Below are positions 1 through 8,992 of a stretch of 20,116 nucleotides of DNA, piece after piece. The translations under genes and the position numbers were made by a program. Where the stretch lies: positions 1-20,116 of the forward strand of contig JADJYX010000018.1 in assembly GCA_016719535.1 (NCBI GenBank). The letters are read 5' to 3'. Origin of the DNA: Rubrivivax sp. (GTDB lineage: Bacteria; Pseudomonadota; Gammaproteobacteria; Burkholderiales; Burkholderiaceae_C). The notes under the pieces were generated by a model. The model was given only the letters and a program-made list of their open reading frames with translations. It did not search any database and was not told the origin of the DNA. Positions within the stretch are counted from its first letter, which is position 1; every line of letters starts with the position of its first letter.

Positions 1-737
<737 letters not shown>

Positions 738-863
738 CCAGGGCTGCCAAGCGGCAGCAACCACATCGAATGAGCCAGCCGCCACCCAGCGGCCGCCGCG
801 GAACCGGCTTTACCGGGCGCTGCGGGCGCACCTCTGGGAGGCGCCAAAGCCGAGCTGGGAGAT

Positions 864-1943
864 TCATTTCCTCGCGGCAGCGTAGCCGAGAGGCCTGACC
901 ACCAGGTAATTTGGAGGTTGCCGTGAAACTTGCGCCGTGCCCAATGGGCTGACCAGCGGGAAAGGATGGTCATGCCGCCGTAGACCGCCGTGCGGCAGGT
1001 GGGCCAGCGTCTCGTGCCGATGTCGGCGCCACCCGCTCAGCAATCAGGCGATCAGGTGGTGGTGGATCTGCCCCGGCAGCAGCAGGATGAAGGCGGCGCC
1101 GAACCAGCTGCCGATGATGCTGGCGAGGGCCGCCGACGGTGACCATCGCCAGCAGCTCGATCGACACGTTGACGGCAAACTGCTCGGGCGTGACGGCCTT
1201 GTAGAAGGTGAAGATCAGCACCCGCGCCGCTGGCGCCGCCGATGAACGACGAGGTCGCAAAGGCCCCAGCTTGTAGCGGAAGCTCTGCACGCCGATGACG
1301 GCGGCGGCGAAATCCTCTCACGCACCGCCACCAGCGCGCGGCCGAGCGCAGTGCGCCGCAGGTTGAGCATGAACAGCGTCACCAGCAGCGCCCAGGCCAG
1401 CGCCACGTAGTAAAGGCCCACCTCAGACCGGATGGGCTGGCCCAGCAGCCGCATCGCCGGCGCCTGCAGCGTAGCGCCGACACCGCCGCTGATGGCCGGC
1501 ACGTGCGAGATCACCCAGTCCATCACGAACTGCAGCGCCAGCGTCGACAGCGCCAGGTACAGCCCTTGACGCGCAGGCTCGGCAAGCGCAAACACCACGC
1601 CCACCACGGTGGCCATCAGCCCACCGAGCACGACGGCGATCTCCCACGGCACGCCGTTGCGCGCGCCGTGCACGGCCGTATAGGCGCCGATGCCCATCAC
1701 CGCCGCATAGCCGAAGTGGAATTGCCCGGCCCAGCCGAGGATCAGGTTGAGCCCCAGCGTCGCCGAGGTCCACACCAGCCAGGGCAGCAGGTAGCTCGAC
1801 AGCACCAGCGAGCTGACCAGCGCCGGCGCCAGCAGCGCAAAGACGAGCAGCGCGGCGACCATGAAGCGGTCGGCCGGGATCGGGAACAGCGCGCGGTCGG
1901 CGGCGTAGTCGGTGTGGCGGATGCCCGCCTGGCGGAACAGCAT
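864..1943 (-). CDS. livM: Branched-chain amino acid ABC transporter permease LivM, frameshifted in its C-terminal third
   Basis: This is an inner-membrane permease that pairs with LivH to form the channel of the Liv importer. The N-terminal two thirds read cleanly from ATG 1943 (MLFRQAGIRHTDYAADRALF), with hydrophobic helices and the LivM-typical stretch TLGLNLILGWAGQFHFGYAA. Beyond about 1330 the frame changes several times. Family sequence resumes as FYKAVTPEQFAVNVSIELLA, then LASIIGSWFGAAFILLLPGQ, then PPNYLVVRPLGYAAARK and a stop at 864-866. Frame breaks lie near 1320, 1250, 1130 and between 920 and 1050. The total span of 1080 bases is close to normal for LivM of this operon type (about 350 residues). 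The start is two bases after the livH stop, so translation is probably coupled. Confidence 0.87.
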
Positions 1944-1945
1944 GG

Positions 1946-2831
1946 CTACAGCCTTTCGATGTCGTGTCGACCGAAGAGGCCATGGGGCCGGATCATGATG
2001 GTGAGGATCAGCACCAGCGCCACCACCAGTTCGCGCGTGCCGCCGCCCAGCAGGGGATCGAGCACGCCCGAGGCCACGGCCTCCAGCGCGCCCAGGCCGA
2101 TGCCGGCCAGGATGGCGCCGCCCAGGCTGTCCATGCCGCCGAGCGGCCACCGTGATGCCCTTGAGCAGCAGCATCGACAGCGACTGGTCCACGCCCTGGA
2201 TCGACCCCCACAGCACGCCGGCGGCGGTGGCCACCAGCGACGACAGCGCCCAGGACAGCGCGACGCCGCGCTCGACCGAGATGCCCACCGCCCACGAGGC
2301 CATGTAGTCGTCGGCGATGGCACGCAGCACCACGCCGCGGCGCGTGCGGAAGAAGAGCACGAAGACGAAGAAGAGCAGCAGCGCCACCGCCGCCCCCACC
2401 ACGTAGGCGCGGTTGAGCAGCAGCGGGCCCAGGAACAGCGGGTCGTCGCTGATGCCGATCTTCAGCGGCCGCGCGGTGCCGCCGCCGATGGCCATGGTGA
2501 CGGCGCGCAGGAAGATGTCCAGGCCCAGCGTCATCATCAGGATCATCACGATCGGCCGCCCGGCCAGCCGGCGCAGCGCCACGCGCTCGATGCCCAGGCC
2601 CACGCCCATCATCGTGACCATGGCCAGCGGGATCGCCAGCCACATCGGCAGCCCGGCGCCGTTGGCGAACACCAGCACCACGTAGGCGCCGACCATGGTC
2701 AGCGCGCCCTGTGCCAGGTTGGGCACCGACGACGACTTGTAGATGAGCACGATGCCCATCGCCACCAGCGAATACATCAGCCCGGCCATGGCGCCGTTGA
2801 TGCCGAGCTCGAGGAGGTACATCAGGTCCAT
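1946..2831 (-). CDS. livH: Branched-chain amino acid ABC transporter permease LivH, one frameshift
   Basis: This is the first permease of the Liv importer. It starts MDLMYLLELGINGAMAGLMY and shows the LivH pattern of alternating hydrophobic helices, with NLAQGALTMVGAYVVLVFAN near residues 38-57. The family sequence continues to DQSLSMLLLKGITVA. One extra base near 2145-2155 then shifts the frame, and the protein resumes as LGGMDSLGGAILAGIGLGAL and ends RPHGLFGRHDIERL with a TAG at 1946-1948. Correcting one base gives about 294 residues, normal for LivH. The ATG lies three bases after the stop of the ligase gene and the stop two bases before livM, so the gene sits inside a tightly packed operon. 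Confidence 0.92.
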
Positions 2832-2834
2832 CGC

Positions 2835-4767
2835 TCAGATCTCCACCACGCGAAGCACGCGCTCGGTGACACCGACCTCGCCGGTCTCGTAAACGATCTG
2901 CGCCTTCATCGCCACCTCGGGCCGGCCGGCGTAGATGGCGTCGATGATGGGTGCATAGCGCTCCTCCACGACGTTGCGGCGCAGCTTGCGCGTGCGCGTG
3001 ATCTCGCCGTCGTCGGCGTCGAATTCCTTGTGCAGGCTGACGAAATGTCGCAGCTTCAGGCCCTCGGGCAGCGTGGCGTTGACACGCTGCACCGCCGCCT
3101 TGACCAGCTCGATGACCTCGGCCTTCTGCGAGAGGTCGGCATACGACATGTACGAGATGCCGCGCAGCTCGGCCCAGTGGCCCACCGGCTCCTTGTCGAT
3201 GCAGACGATGGCCGACAAGCGCTCGCGCCCCTTGCCGAGCACGGCCACGTCCTTGACGTAGGGGCTGAACTTGAGGCGGTTTTCGATGTAGTTGGGGATG
3301 CTGGCGCTCGCCCTGCGCGGTGCGCACCACCTCGGAGAGCGCCCGAGCACCACCAGGTGGCCGTCAGGTTCGAGGTAGCCGGCGTCGCCGGTGTGCAGCC
3401 AGCCGTCTTCCAGCGCGGCTTTCGTGGCCTCCTCGTTGCGGTGGTAGCCCTGGAAGACGCTGCCCGAGCGGATCAGGATCTCGCCGCTGTCGCTGATGCG
3501 CACCTCCACGCCGGGCAGCGGGCGGCCCACGGTGTGCAGCTGCACCTCGCTGGGCTCCTGCATGGCGTTGAAGGCGCTGCTCTCGGTCTGGCCGTAGAGC
3601 TGGCGCAACTGCACGCCCAGGGCGCGGTAGAAGACGAAGGTGTCCTCGCCGATGGCCTCGCCGCCGGTGAAGGCGTGCGACAGCCGCGTCAGGCCGAGCT
3701 GGTCCTTGATCGGCCCGTAGACCAGCCATTCGCCGATGCGGCGCTGCAGCCGCTGCCCCGCGCTGGGCTGGCGGCCGTCGAGCAGCAGCCGCTCGCAGGT
3801 GATGGCCAGCTGCATGAAGTGGTCGTAGAGGGCCTTCTTCAGCCGCGTGGAATCCTCCATCCGCACCTGCACCATGGTGAGCAGGTTGTCCCAGCTGCGC
3901 GGCGCGGCCAGGTAGTAGGTGGGGGCGATCTCGCGCAGGTTGTGCAGCACCGTCTCCAGGCCGCTCGGGGATGTTGATGGTGAAGTGCAGCGCCACGCCG
4001 GCGCCCAGCGTGATGGCGAAGTCGCCGACCCAGGCCATCGGCAGGTAGGCCAGCACCTCCTCGCCGAAGTCGAAGGACTTGGCGCGATGGGCATTGCCCA
4101 CGCCGGAAAGCACGTTGCGGTGGCTCAGCACCACGCCCTTGGGGCGGCCGGTGGTGCCCGACGAATGGATGAAGGCCGCCGGGTCGTCGGGCGAGGCGCG
4201 CTGGATCAACGCGTCACGCAGCGCCGCATCGCGCTGCAGCCGTTCGGCGCCCAGTTCCTGCAGCCGCTGCCACGACACCAGGCCCGGCGCCTGGTAGGCC
4301 GCCAGGCCGCGCGGGTCGTCGTAGACGATGTGCGCGATGCAGGGGCAGGCCTCGCGCAGGTCGAGGATCTTGTCGACCTGCTCCTGGTCCTCGGCCAGCA
4401 CGAAGCGCACCTGCGACATCTGGATCGCATGCCGCACCTCGTCGGGCGCGGCGTCGGGGTAGACCGGCATCGCAAAGCCGGCCAGCATGCCGGCGGCCAG
4501 CAGCCCGGTATACAGGTGCGGGCGGTTGTCGCCCACCACCAGCAGCGCATCGCCGCGCACGAAGCCCAGCGCCTCGAGCCCGGCGGCGCAGCGCAGCGTG
4601 CTCTCCAGCCACTCGGCCCAGCGGGTCTGCTGCCAGATGCCGCGGTCCTTCTCGCGCAGCGCCACCTGCGCGCCGAGCACGCGCGCGTTGTCGGCCAGCA
4701 GCCGCGGCAGCGTGGTGTCGGCCGAGAAGTCCCAGGGACCCTGGATGCGTGCGTCAGCCTTCGCCAC
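2835..4767 (-). CDS. AMP-forming acyl-CoA synthetase (long-chain FAA1-like), three frameshifts
   Basis: The family activates a carboxylic acid to acyl-AMP and then acyl-CoA. The ATP-binding loop SSGTTGRPKG is at residues 202-211, followed by LYGQTES, the GWLHTGDAGY motif and a C-terminal domain starting at the LVVLGR hinge. The GTG start at 4767 overlaps the end of livG by 14 bases. The frame breaks near 3965 (one extra base after the NIPER sequence), 3340 and 3310; across the last two the expected LSEVVRTAQGER appears in another frame. The corrected length of about 644 residues fits the FAA1-like group. Its position between livG and livH implies that it activates whatever the transporter imports (vectorial acylation); this is inference. 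The exact substrate (fatty, aromatic or dicarboxylic acid) cannot be read from the sequence. Confidence 0.92.
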
Positions 4768-5554
4768 GGGCGCCTCCCAGGTAGGCCTTGATGACGCGCG
4801 GGTTCTGCACCACCTCCTTCGGGATGCCGGTGTCGATGACCTCGCCGTAGCTCAGCACCAGCATGCGGTCGCAGATGCCGGTGATGATGTCCATGTGGTG
4901 CTCGATCAGCATCACCGTCACGCCGCGCTCGTCGCGTGCGTCCAGCACGAAGCGCGCCATGTATTCCTTCTCCTCCTGGTTCATGCCGGCCATCGGCTCG
5001 TCCAGGATCAGGAAGCGGGGCTCGGCCACCAGCGCGCGCGCCAGCTCGACACGCTTCTTCAGGCCGATGGGGATGGCGTCGACGAGTTCGTCGCGCACGC
5101 CCTGCAGCTGCATGAAGTCGATCGTCTCCTCGACTACCCGGTGGTGCGCGATCTCGTCCTGGCGCGCCAGCAGCGTGTAGAGGGCCGTGCGCAGCACGCT
5201 CGGCCGCATGTGCACGTGGCGGCCGAGCAGGATGTTGTCCAGCACCGACATGCCGTTGAACAGCGCCAGGTTCTGGAAGGTGCGCGCCACGCCCAGCCGC
5301 GCCACCGCATGCGGTGCCATGCCGGTGATGTCGCGCCCGTCGAGCGTGATGCTGCCCTTCTGCGGCGGGTAGAAGCCGGTGATGGCGTTGGTCATCGTCG
5401 TCTTGCCGCTGCCGTTGGGGCCGACGAGGCCGAAGATCTCGCCGCGGCGGATCTGCAGATCGACGCCGGTCAGCGCCACCAGGCCACCGAAGCGGCGCTC
5501 GATCTGCCGCACGTCGAGCACGACGCCATCGGCTCGCGGGGTGGGGGCGTTCAA
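4754..5554 (-). CDS. livG: Branched-chain amino acid ABC transporter ATPase LivG
   Basis: This is an ATPase subunit of the Liv importer, intact at about 266 residues. Walker A is GPNGSGKTT at residues 45-53. The Q-loop region reads ARTFQNLALF, the signature region has the variant form IPIGLKKRVELARAL in place of LSGGQ, Walker B is FLILDEP, and the H-loop is MLIEHHMD. The C-terminal GIPKEVVQNPRVIKAYLG is typical of LivG. The start is chosen as TTG at 5554, because it overlaps the tetR stop in a TTGA arrangement and puts the first conserved strand (VVLDVRQIERRFGGL) about ten residues in. No ATG is available in frame nearby. The unusual signature matches the subfamily found beside acyl-CoA ligases rather than suggesting damage. 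Confidence 0.95.
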   Translation of the reverse strand: MNAPTPRADGVVLDVRQIERRFGGLVALTGVDLQIRRGEIFGLVGPNGSGKTTMTNAITGFYPPQKGSITLDGRDITGMAPHAVARLGVARTFQNLALFNGMSVLDNILLGRHVHMRPSVLRTALYTLLARQDEIAHHRVVEETIDFMQLQGVRDELVDAIPIGLKKRVELARALVAEPRFLILDEPMAGMNQEEKEYMARFVLDARDERGVTVMLIEHHMDIITGICDRMLVLSYGEVIDTGIPKEVVQNPRVIKAYLGGARGEG

Positions 5555-6231
5555 TGCGCGAGCTCCGGTTCGGTCACGATGCCGTCGAAGACGAGGGCGG
5601 TGATCTGGGCCGCGAAGCGCTCGAACGGGCCGCGCCTCGGGTCGTACCAGTCGACGGGCCAGTTGAGCGCGCCGACCAGAAACTGCCGCACCATCGGCAC
5701 GGGGATGTCGCGCCGCAGCACGCCGGCGGCGGCGCAGTCGGACAGCAGCTCGTCCCACAGCCGCGTATAGGCGCTGCGCACCGGCTGGTGGCGCGCGCGC
5801 GCGGCGTCCGACACGTTGCGGTAGATGCGGATGTGCGCGGCGGTGAAGTCGCCGTGGTGCAGCATGCCCCACAGGTGGCCCTCGACCGCGGCGGCCAGCC
5901 GCGCCCGCGCACCGCTGCCCGCCGGCAGGCCGTCGACGTGGCTGCGCACGGCCGCGGTGAGCGCATGGATGCCGGCGTCGAGCACACGCGCGGCGATCTC
6001 TTCCTTGCCGTCGAAGTGGTAGTAGACGCTGCCGGCCTTGATGCCCGCGTTTTCGGCGATCTGGCGCAGCGTGGTGGCCCGAAAGCCCTGGCGACCGAAC
6101 AGGCGTGCCGCCGCCGCCAGGATCTGCTCGGCGGTGGTGTCGGGCGTCGGCGCGGGCGCCGGCCGCAGGGCGCTGCCGGGCTCGCCCGCTGCCGCCGCGC
6201 GATCGGCCAGAAGATCGTCTGCGCCCTTCAT
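5551..6231 (-). CDS. TetR/AcrR family transcriptional regulator of the liv-ligase operon
   Basis: An N-terminal TetR helix-turn-helix is clear: AEQILAAAARLFGRQGFRAT, then TLRQIAENAGIKAGSVYYHF (residues about 34-72), preceded by an Ala/Pro-rich, probably disordered, leader of about 30 residues. The C-terminal part ends ALNWPVDWYDPRRGPFERFA and PELAH, resembling KstR2-like acyl-CoA-responsive regulators, which is only a suggestion. The ATG at 6231 is preferred because AAAGGG lies just upstream; a GTG at 6255 would add eight residues. As first gene of the operon, with its stop overlapping livG, it most likely represses its own operon and is released by the imported acid or its CoA ester. That last point is inference. 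Confidence 0.93.
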   Translation of the reverse strand: MKGADDLLADRAAAAGEPGSALRPAPAPTPDTTAEQILAAAARLFGRQGFRATTLRQIAENAGIKAGSVYYHFDGKEEIAARVLDAGIHALTAAVRSHVDGLPAGSGARARLAAAVEGHLWGMLHHGDFTAAHIRIYRNVSDAARARHQPVRSAYTRLWDELLSDCAAAGVLRRDIPVPMVRQFLVGALNWPVDWYDPRRGPFERFAAQITALVFDGIVTEPELAH

Positions 6232-6279
6232 GGACCCTTTGTTCCCATCGGCCACGTGCCTCCGGGCGCAGTCTTGACG

Positions 6280-6292
6280 ACCGAACGCTAGT
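6280..6292. promoter_or_regulatory. Candidate TetR operator upstream of tetR-liv operon
   Basis: The sequence accgaacgctagt is an imperfect 13-base palindrome whose outer bases match exactly (AC...GT) and whose next positions pair as purine/pyrimidine. It resembles the short GC-centred palindromes bound by TetR proteins. It lies about 50 bases before the tetR start in the only non-coding space of the operon. No clear -35/-10 pair was seen. Confidence 0.3.
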
Positions 6293-6340
6293 TAGGGAGT
6301 CTGGTTTTCACCAGGGGGTGGGTATGCCAGCAGGGGACGT

Positions 6341-6368
6341 GCGGTGCCGAAGCCAGCGCCGGCACCGC
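6341..6368 (-). terminator. Stem-loop directly after the FAD monooxygenase gene
   Basis: GCGGTGCC (6341-6348) and GGCACCGC (6361-6368) form a perfect eight-base-pair stem with a 12-base loop, beginning four bases beyond the monooxygenase stop codon. There is no U-tract, so this could end transcription only weakly or protect the 3' end of the transcript. Confidence 0.45.
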
Positions 6369-6372
6369 CGGA

Positions 6373-7578
6373 TCAGCGCGTGGCGGCCTGGCGCAGGTCG
6401 GCGTCGAGGTCGTGGCCGTACAGCCAGGCGCTGTCGCGCAGCGGGTTGCCGGCGGCGAGCTCGGCATCACGCTGGCGTTGCGCCGGGCCGTCGGGCAGGT
6501 GGTTGCGCAGCTCACGGCCGCGGCTCATCAGCTGCACCCGGCTGGCGCGCGGGCGGCGGATGGCGTCGTAGCGCTGCAGCGCCTGCGGAGCGTCGTGCGC
6601 CGTGGCGCCGCGCAGGCATTCGGCGAGCACCACCGCATCCTCGATCGCCTGCGCCGCACCCTGGGCGAAGAAGGGCAGCATGGCATGCGCGGCATCGCCC
6701 AGCAGCGCCACGCGGCCGGCCGTCCAGGTGGGCAGCGGCGTGCGGTCGTACAGCGCCCAGCGCCGCGTCAGCGTGGCCGATGCGGCCAGTTGCCGCAGCC
6801 GCGGGTCCCAGCCTTCGAATTGCTGCTGCAGGTCCTCGATGCGGCCTTCGGCCGTCCACGACTCGGTGCGCCAGTCGCCGGCGGGCACGATGGCCACCAC
6901 GTTGACCAGCCGTCCGGCCGAAATCGGGTAATGCACGAAATGCCGCCCCGGCCCCAGCCACAGCGTCTGCACCGGCCGCCGCGCCATCGCCGGCGCTTCG
7001 TCGGCCGGCACCAGGCAGCGGAAGGCGCACAGGCCCGAAAAGCGCGCCGGCTCCGGCTGCACCACCGACGGGCTCAGCACCGAATGGATGCCGTCGGCGC
7101 CGATGGCGATGTCGGCGGCGACCTCATGCCGGCCGCCACGGGTGTCGGTGAAGGCCAGCGACACGCCCTCGCCCGGGTCCACGACGCCGGTGCAGCGGCG
7201 GTCCAGCTGCACCCCTTCTGGCGGCAGCGCCCGCTGCAGCAGCGCCAGCAGGTCGGCGCGATGGGCCACGTAGCAGGGCGCGCCGTACTGGCGCACACAT
7301 TCGTCGCCCATCGCCTGCACCGACAGCACGCGGCCGTCGTTCCAGCGGCGGAATTCCCAGGCGGCGTCCAGGCGCACCGCAAATTCCGGCAGTCGCTCGG
7401 CCAGGCCCAGCAGGCCCAGCACACGCACCAGGTTCGGCGGCACCACGATGCCGGCACCGACATCGCGCAGTTCGGCCGCGGCCTCGAAGACCGTGGCCTC
7501 GATGCCGGCGCGGCGCAGACACAGGGCCGCCGCCAGCCCGCCCAGGCCGCCGCCGACGATGGCCACACGCAGGCTCAT
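6373..7578 (-). CDS. FAD-dependent aromatic-ring monooxygenase (salicylate hydroxylase-like)
   Basis: An intact 401-residue class A flavoprotein monooxygenase. The dinucleotide-binding motif GGGLGG is at residues 9-14, the DG motif IGADGIHS at about 159-166, and the second FAD motif LLGDAAHAM at 292-300. The C-terminus contains SAWLYGHDLDAD, a pattern common in the salicylate 1-hydroxylase / 3-hydroxybenzoate 6-hydroxylase group. These enzymes hydroxylate aromatic acids using NAD(P)H and oxygen. The substrate cannot be decided here. It lies upstream of the tetR-liv-ligase operon on the same strand, separated by a stem-loop and a 100-base gap, so joint action in aromatic acid breakdown is plausible but unproven. 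ATG 7578 immediately precedes the FAD motif, as expected. Confidence 0.93.
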   Translation of the reverse strand: MSLRVAIVGGGLGGLAAALCLRRAGIEATVFEAAAELRDVGAGIVVPPNLVRVLGLLGLAERLPEFAVRLDAAWEFRRWNDGRVLSVQAMGDECVRQYGAPCYVAHRADLLALLQRALPPEGVQLDRRCTGVVDPGEGVSLAFTDTRGGRHEVAADIAIGADGIHSVLSPSVVQPEPARFSGLCAFRCLVPADEAPAMARRPVQTLWLGPGRHFVHYPISAGRLVNVVAIVPAGDWRTESWTAEGRIEDLQQQFEGWDPRLRQLAASATLTRRWALYDRTPLPTWTAGRVALLGDAAHAMLPFFAQGAAQAIEDAVVLAECLRGATAHDAPQALQRYDAIRRPRASRVQLMSRGRELRNHLPDGPAQRQRDAELAAGNPLRDSAWLYGHDLDADLRQAATR

Positions 7579-7671
7579 CGGGCGCTCGCCGAAGGGTGCA
7601 GGGAGGCGGGTGCAGGGGTCATCGGGGTGGCCGGGATGGTCGCGCGGCGGCGGTCTTGTTAGCGTGCCGGG

Positions 7672-8436
7672 ATGGACGCGCCAGCGGCATTCTCCATCCA
7701 TCCCGACCCGGTGGCGCTGTCGGCCGCCCACCGCCGCCGCCTGCGCCAGCTGTGGCGATCGGCCGGCTGGCCCTGCCACGACGGCATCGAGCTCGAGCTG
7801 CTGGCCGCCGGGCTGCTGGAGCGCCTGCGCGACGACGCCGGCCGCGAGACCCTGCGCGTCACCGATGCCGGCGTGCGCCTGCTGGCCGCCACGCTGCAGC
7901 ACAACCGCGCGGCCTTCGACGCCCATGAGGCGCTGGTGGCGCGCGTGGTGCGCGAGATGCAGCGTGCCGGCCGCCTGGCCTGGCGCGGGCTGCGGCTGCG
8001 TGCGCCGCCGGTCGCACCCGACGGACCGCGCGTGTGGCCGACCGCGATGCCCGATGTCTTCTCGATCCGCCACACCACGGTGGAAGACCATGTCGAGCCC
8101 ATCGTGCACGAGGTCAAGGTGCGCCGCGCCGACCTGCTGGCCGACCTGCGGCAGGGGCCCAAGCGCGCCGCCTACCTGGGGCTGGCCAGCCAGTGCTGGT
8201 ACGTGCTGAAGGCCGGCATCGCGCAGGCCGACGAGGTGCCGCCCGAGTGCGGCGTGATGGTCGCGCACGCGCAGGCGCTGGAGGTGCTGCGGCCGGCACC
8301 GCGGCGGGCGCTGCGGCTGCCGCTGGCGACCTGGATGGTGCTGGCACGCAGCGACGCCGAGCCAGCGCCCGACGACGACGGTCAGGCGTGGCTGGGCGAC
8401 AGCGTGGGTGACGGGGCGGAGGACCCACCCGGCTGA
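7672..8436 (+). CDS. Uncharacterised protein with PD-(D/E)xK nuclease-like motif, MmcB-like
   Basis: An intact 254-residue protein starting at ATG 7672 (MDAPAAFSIHPDPVALSAAH), divergent from the monooxygenase across 93 bases. Residues about 20-75 look like a helical, winged-helix-type region ending in ETLRVTDAGVRLLAATL. The second half holds MPDVFSI (D128), then VHEVKVRRADLLADL (E147, K149), then KRAAYLGLASQCWYVLKAGI. The D-x18-E-x-K spacing within hydrophobic strands is that of the PD-(D/E)xK nuclease core, and the segment after it recalls the MmcB/DUF8008-type repair-associated group from memory. The C-terminal tail is acidic and low in complexity. No function is known to me. A role in DNA repair or restriction is inference from the motif only. 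Confidence 0.8.
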   Translation: MDAPAAFSIHPDPVALSAAHRRRLRQLWRSAGWPCHDGIELELLAAGLLERLRDDAGRETLRVTDAGVRLLAATLQHNRAAFDAHEALVARVVREMQRAGRLAWRGLRLRAPPVAPDGPRVWPTAMPDVFSIRHTTVEDHVEPIVHEVKVRRADLLADLRQGPKRAAYLGLASQCWYVLKAGIAQADEVPPECGVMVAHAQALEVLRPAPRRALRLPLATWMVLARSDAEPAPDDDGQAWLGDSVGDGAEDPPG

Positions 8437-8476
8437 AACAACCGGCTGAATCCCCCGGACGGCGCCGGTCAGCGCG

Positions 8477-8626
8477 TCAGCGCGGCACCGCCACCACCGG
8501 CAGCTCGTCGGCCGCGCCGACCGGCTGGCAGGCCACGGTGGCGACCGAGAGCATGACGACGAAGAGAAACAAGGCGACGGCGGTGGGACGCAAGGGGCCG
8601 TCGTCGCGCGGCCGGCGCTGCTTCAT
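8477..8626 (-). CDS. Small single-pass membrane or lipoprotein peptide, 49 residues
   Basis: A short frame begins MKQRRPRDDGPLRPTAVALF, continues with a hydrophobic helix (about residues 15-32), then a cysteine at residue 33 after SVATVA, and ends in a short tail ELPVVAVPR. The positively charged N-terminus plus helix is a signal anchor, or a weak lipoprotein signal because the -3 residue before the cysteine is Thr rather than Leu. Its ATG overlaps the stop of the BON gene as ATGA (8623-8626), the usual sign of translational coupling, which is the main reason to accept it. No homologue is recognised. It would be the last gene of the small stress operon. Confidence 0.6.
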   Translation of the reverse strand: MKQRRPRDDGPLRPTAVALFLFVVMLSVATVACQPVGAADELPVVAVPR

Positions 8627-8937
8627 CCGGCCACCCGGATGTCGTTGCGCACGCCGAGCACGCCCGAGGTCGAGCGCGCGAGCGATTCGGCCAGCGCGCG
8701 TTCCTCGCCGGACTTGGCGACGCCCGAGAGCTGCACGACGCCGCGGAAGGTCTCCACCGACAAGGCCAGCGCGCTGACGGTCGGGTTCTCGGCGAATTTC
8801 GCCTTCACGCGCGTGGTCAGCACCGAGTCGTCGATGTAGGTGCCCACGCTCTGCTGGTCACGCACGACGGCGCAGCCGGTACCGGCGAGCAAGGCGGTGG
8901 CGGCGATGGCGGCAACGAAGGCTTGGGTCAGTCTCAT
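8623..8937 (-). CDS. BON-domain lipoprotein (OsmY/YraP-like), 104 residues
   Basis: It starts MRLTQAFVAAIAATALLAGT, a lipoprotein-like signal ending at C22 (AGTGC), followed by a single BON domain with TYIDDSVLTTRVKAKFAENP, then LSVETFRGVVQLSGVAKS and SGVLGVRNDIRVAG. BON domains bind phospholipid and occur in periplasmic proteins that protect the envelope under osmotic or other stress. One BON domain is fewer than the two of E. coli OsmY, but single-domain forms are common in betaproteobacteria. The ribosome-binding site AAAGGAA lies seven bases before the ATG. A 6-bp hairpin and a conserved motif lie upstream (listed separately), so it may have its own promoter inside the preceding gene. Confidence 0.93.
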   Translation of the reverse strand: MRLTQAFVAAIAATALLAGTGCAVVRDQQSVGTYIDDSVLTTRVKAKFAENPTVSALALSVETFRGVVQLSGVAKSGEERALAESLARSTSGVLGVRNDIRVAG

Positions 8938-8965
8938 GGTCGGGTTCCTTTCGTGGCTGACAGGT

Positions 8966-8982
8966 CCGGCGGATGTCGCCGG
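8966..8982 (-). promoter_or_regulatory. 5'-leader hairpin before the BON gene
   Basis: CCGGCG and CGCCGG form a perfect six-base-pair stem with a five-base loop, 28 bases upstream of the BON start and after the stop of the receiver gene. It could be a leader structure or an attenuating element. It occupies the same place as the hairpins before the 70-residue membrane protein and the DUF1328 gene. Confidence 0.35.
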
Positions 8983-8992
8983 GCCCTGGGGC

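Noticed and set aside
2008..3330. Minus-strand open frame of 440 codons in another frame over livH and the ligase
   Set aside because: It only picks up family sequence (VVRTAQGER) for a few codons at a frameshift; the rest is out of frame with livH.
1503..3977. Very long open frame on the plus strand (824 codons)
   Set aside because: It is antisense to livM, livH and the ligase; its product is rich in His, Gln, Arg and Ala with no domain pattern, the usual shadow of GC-rich codons on the other strand.
6300..6315. Short hairpin ctggttttcaccag as a regulatory site
   Set aside because: A five-base-pair stem of this kind is expected by chance in such DNA, and it has no symmetric partner near the promoter.
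8437..8476. Bidirectional terminator between the nuclease-like gene and the 49-residue peptide
   Set aside because: ACCGGC and GCCGGT can pair but the loop is 17 bases and there is no T-tract on either side.
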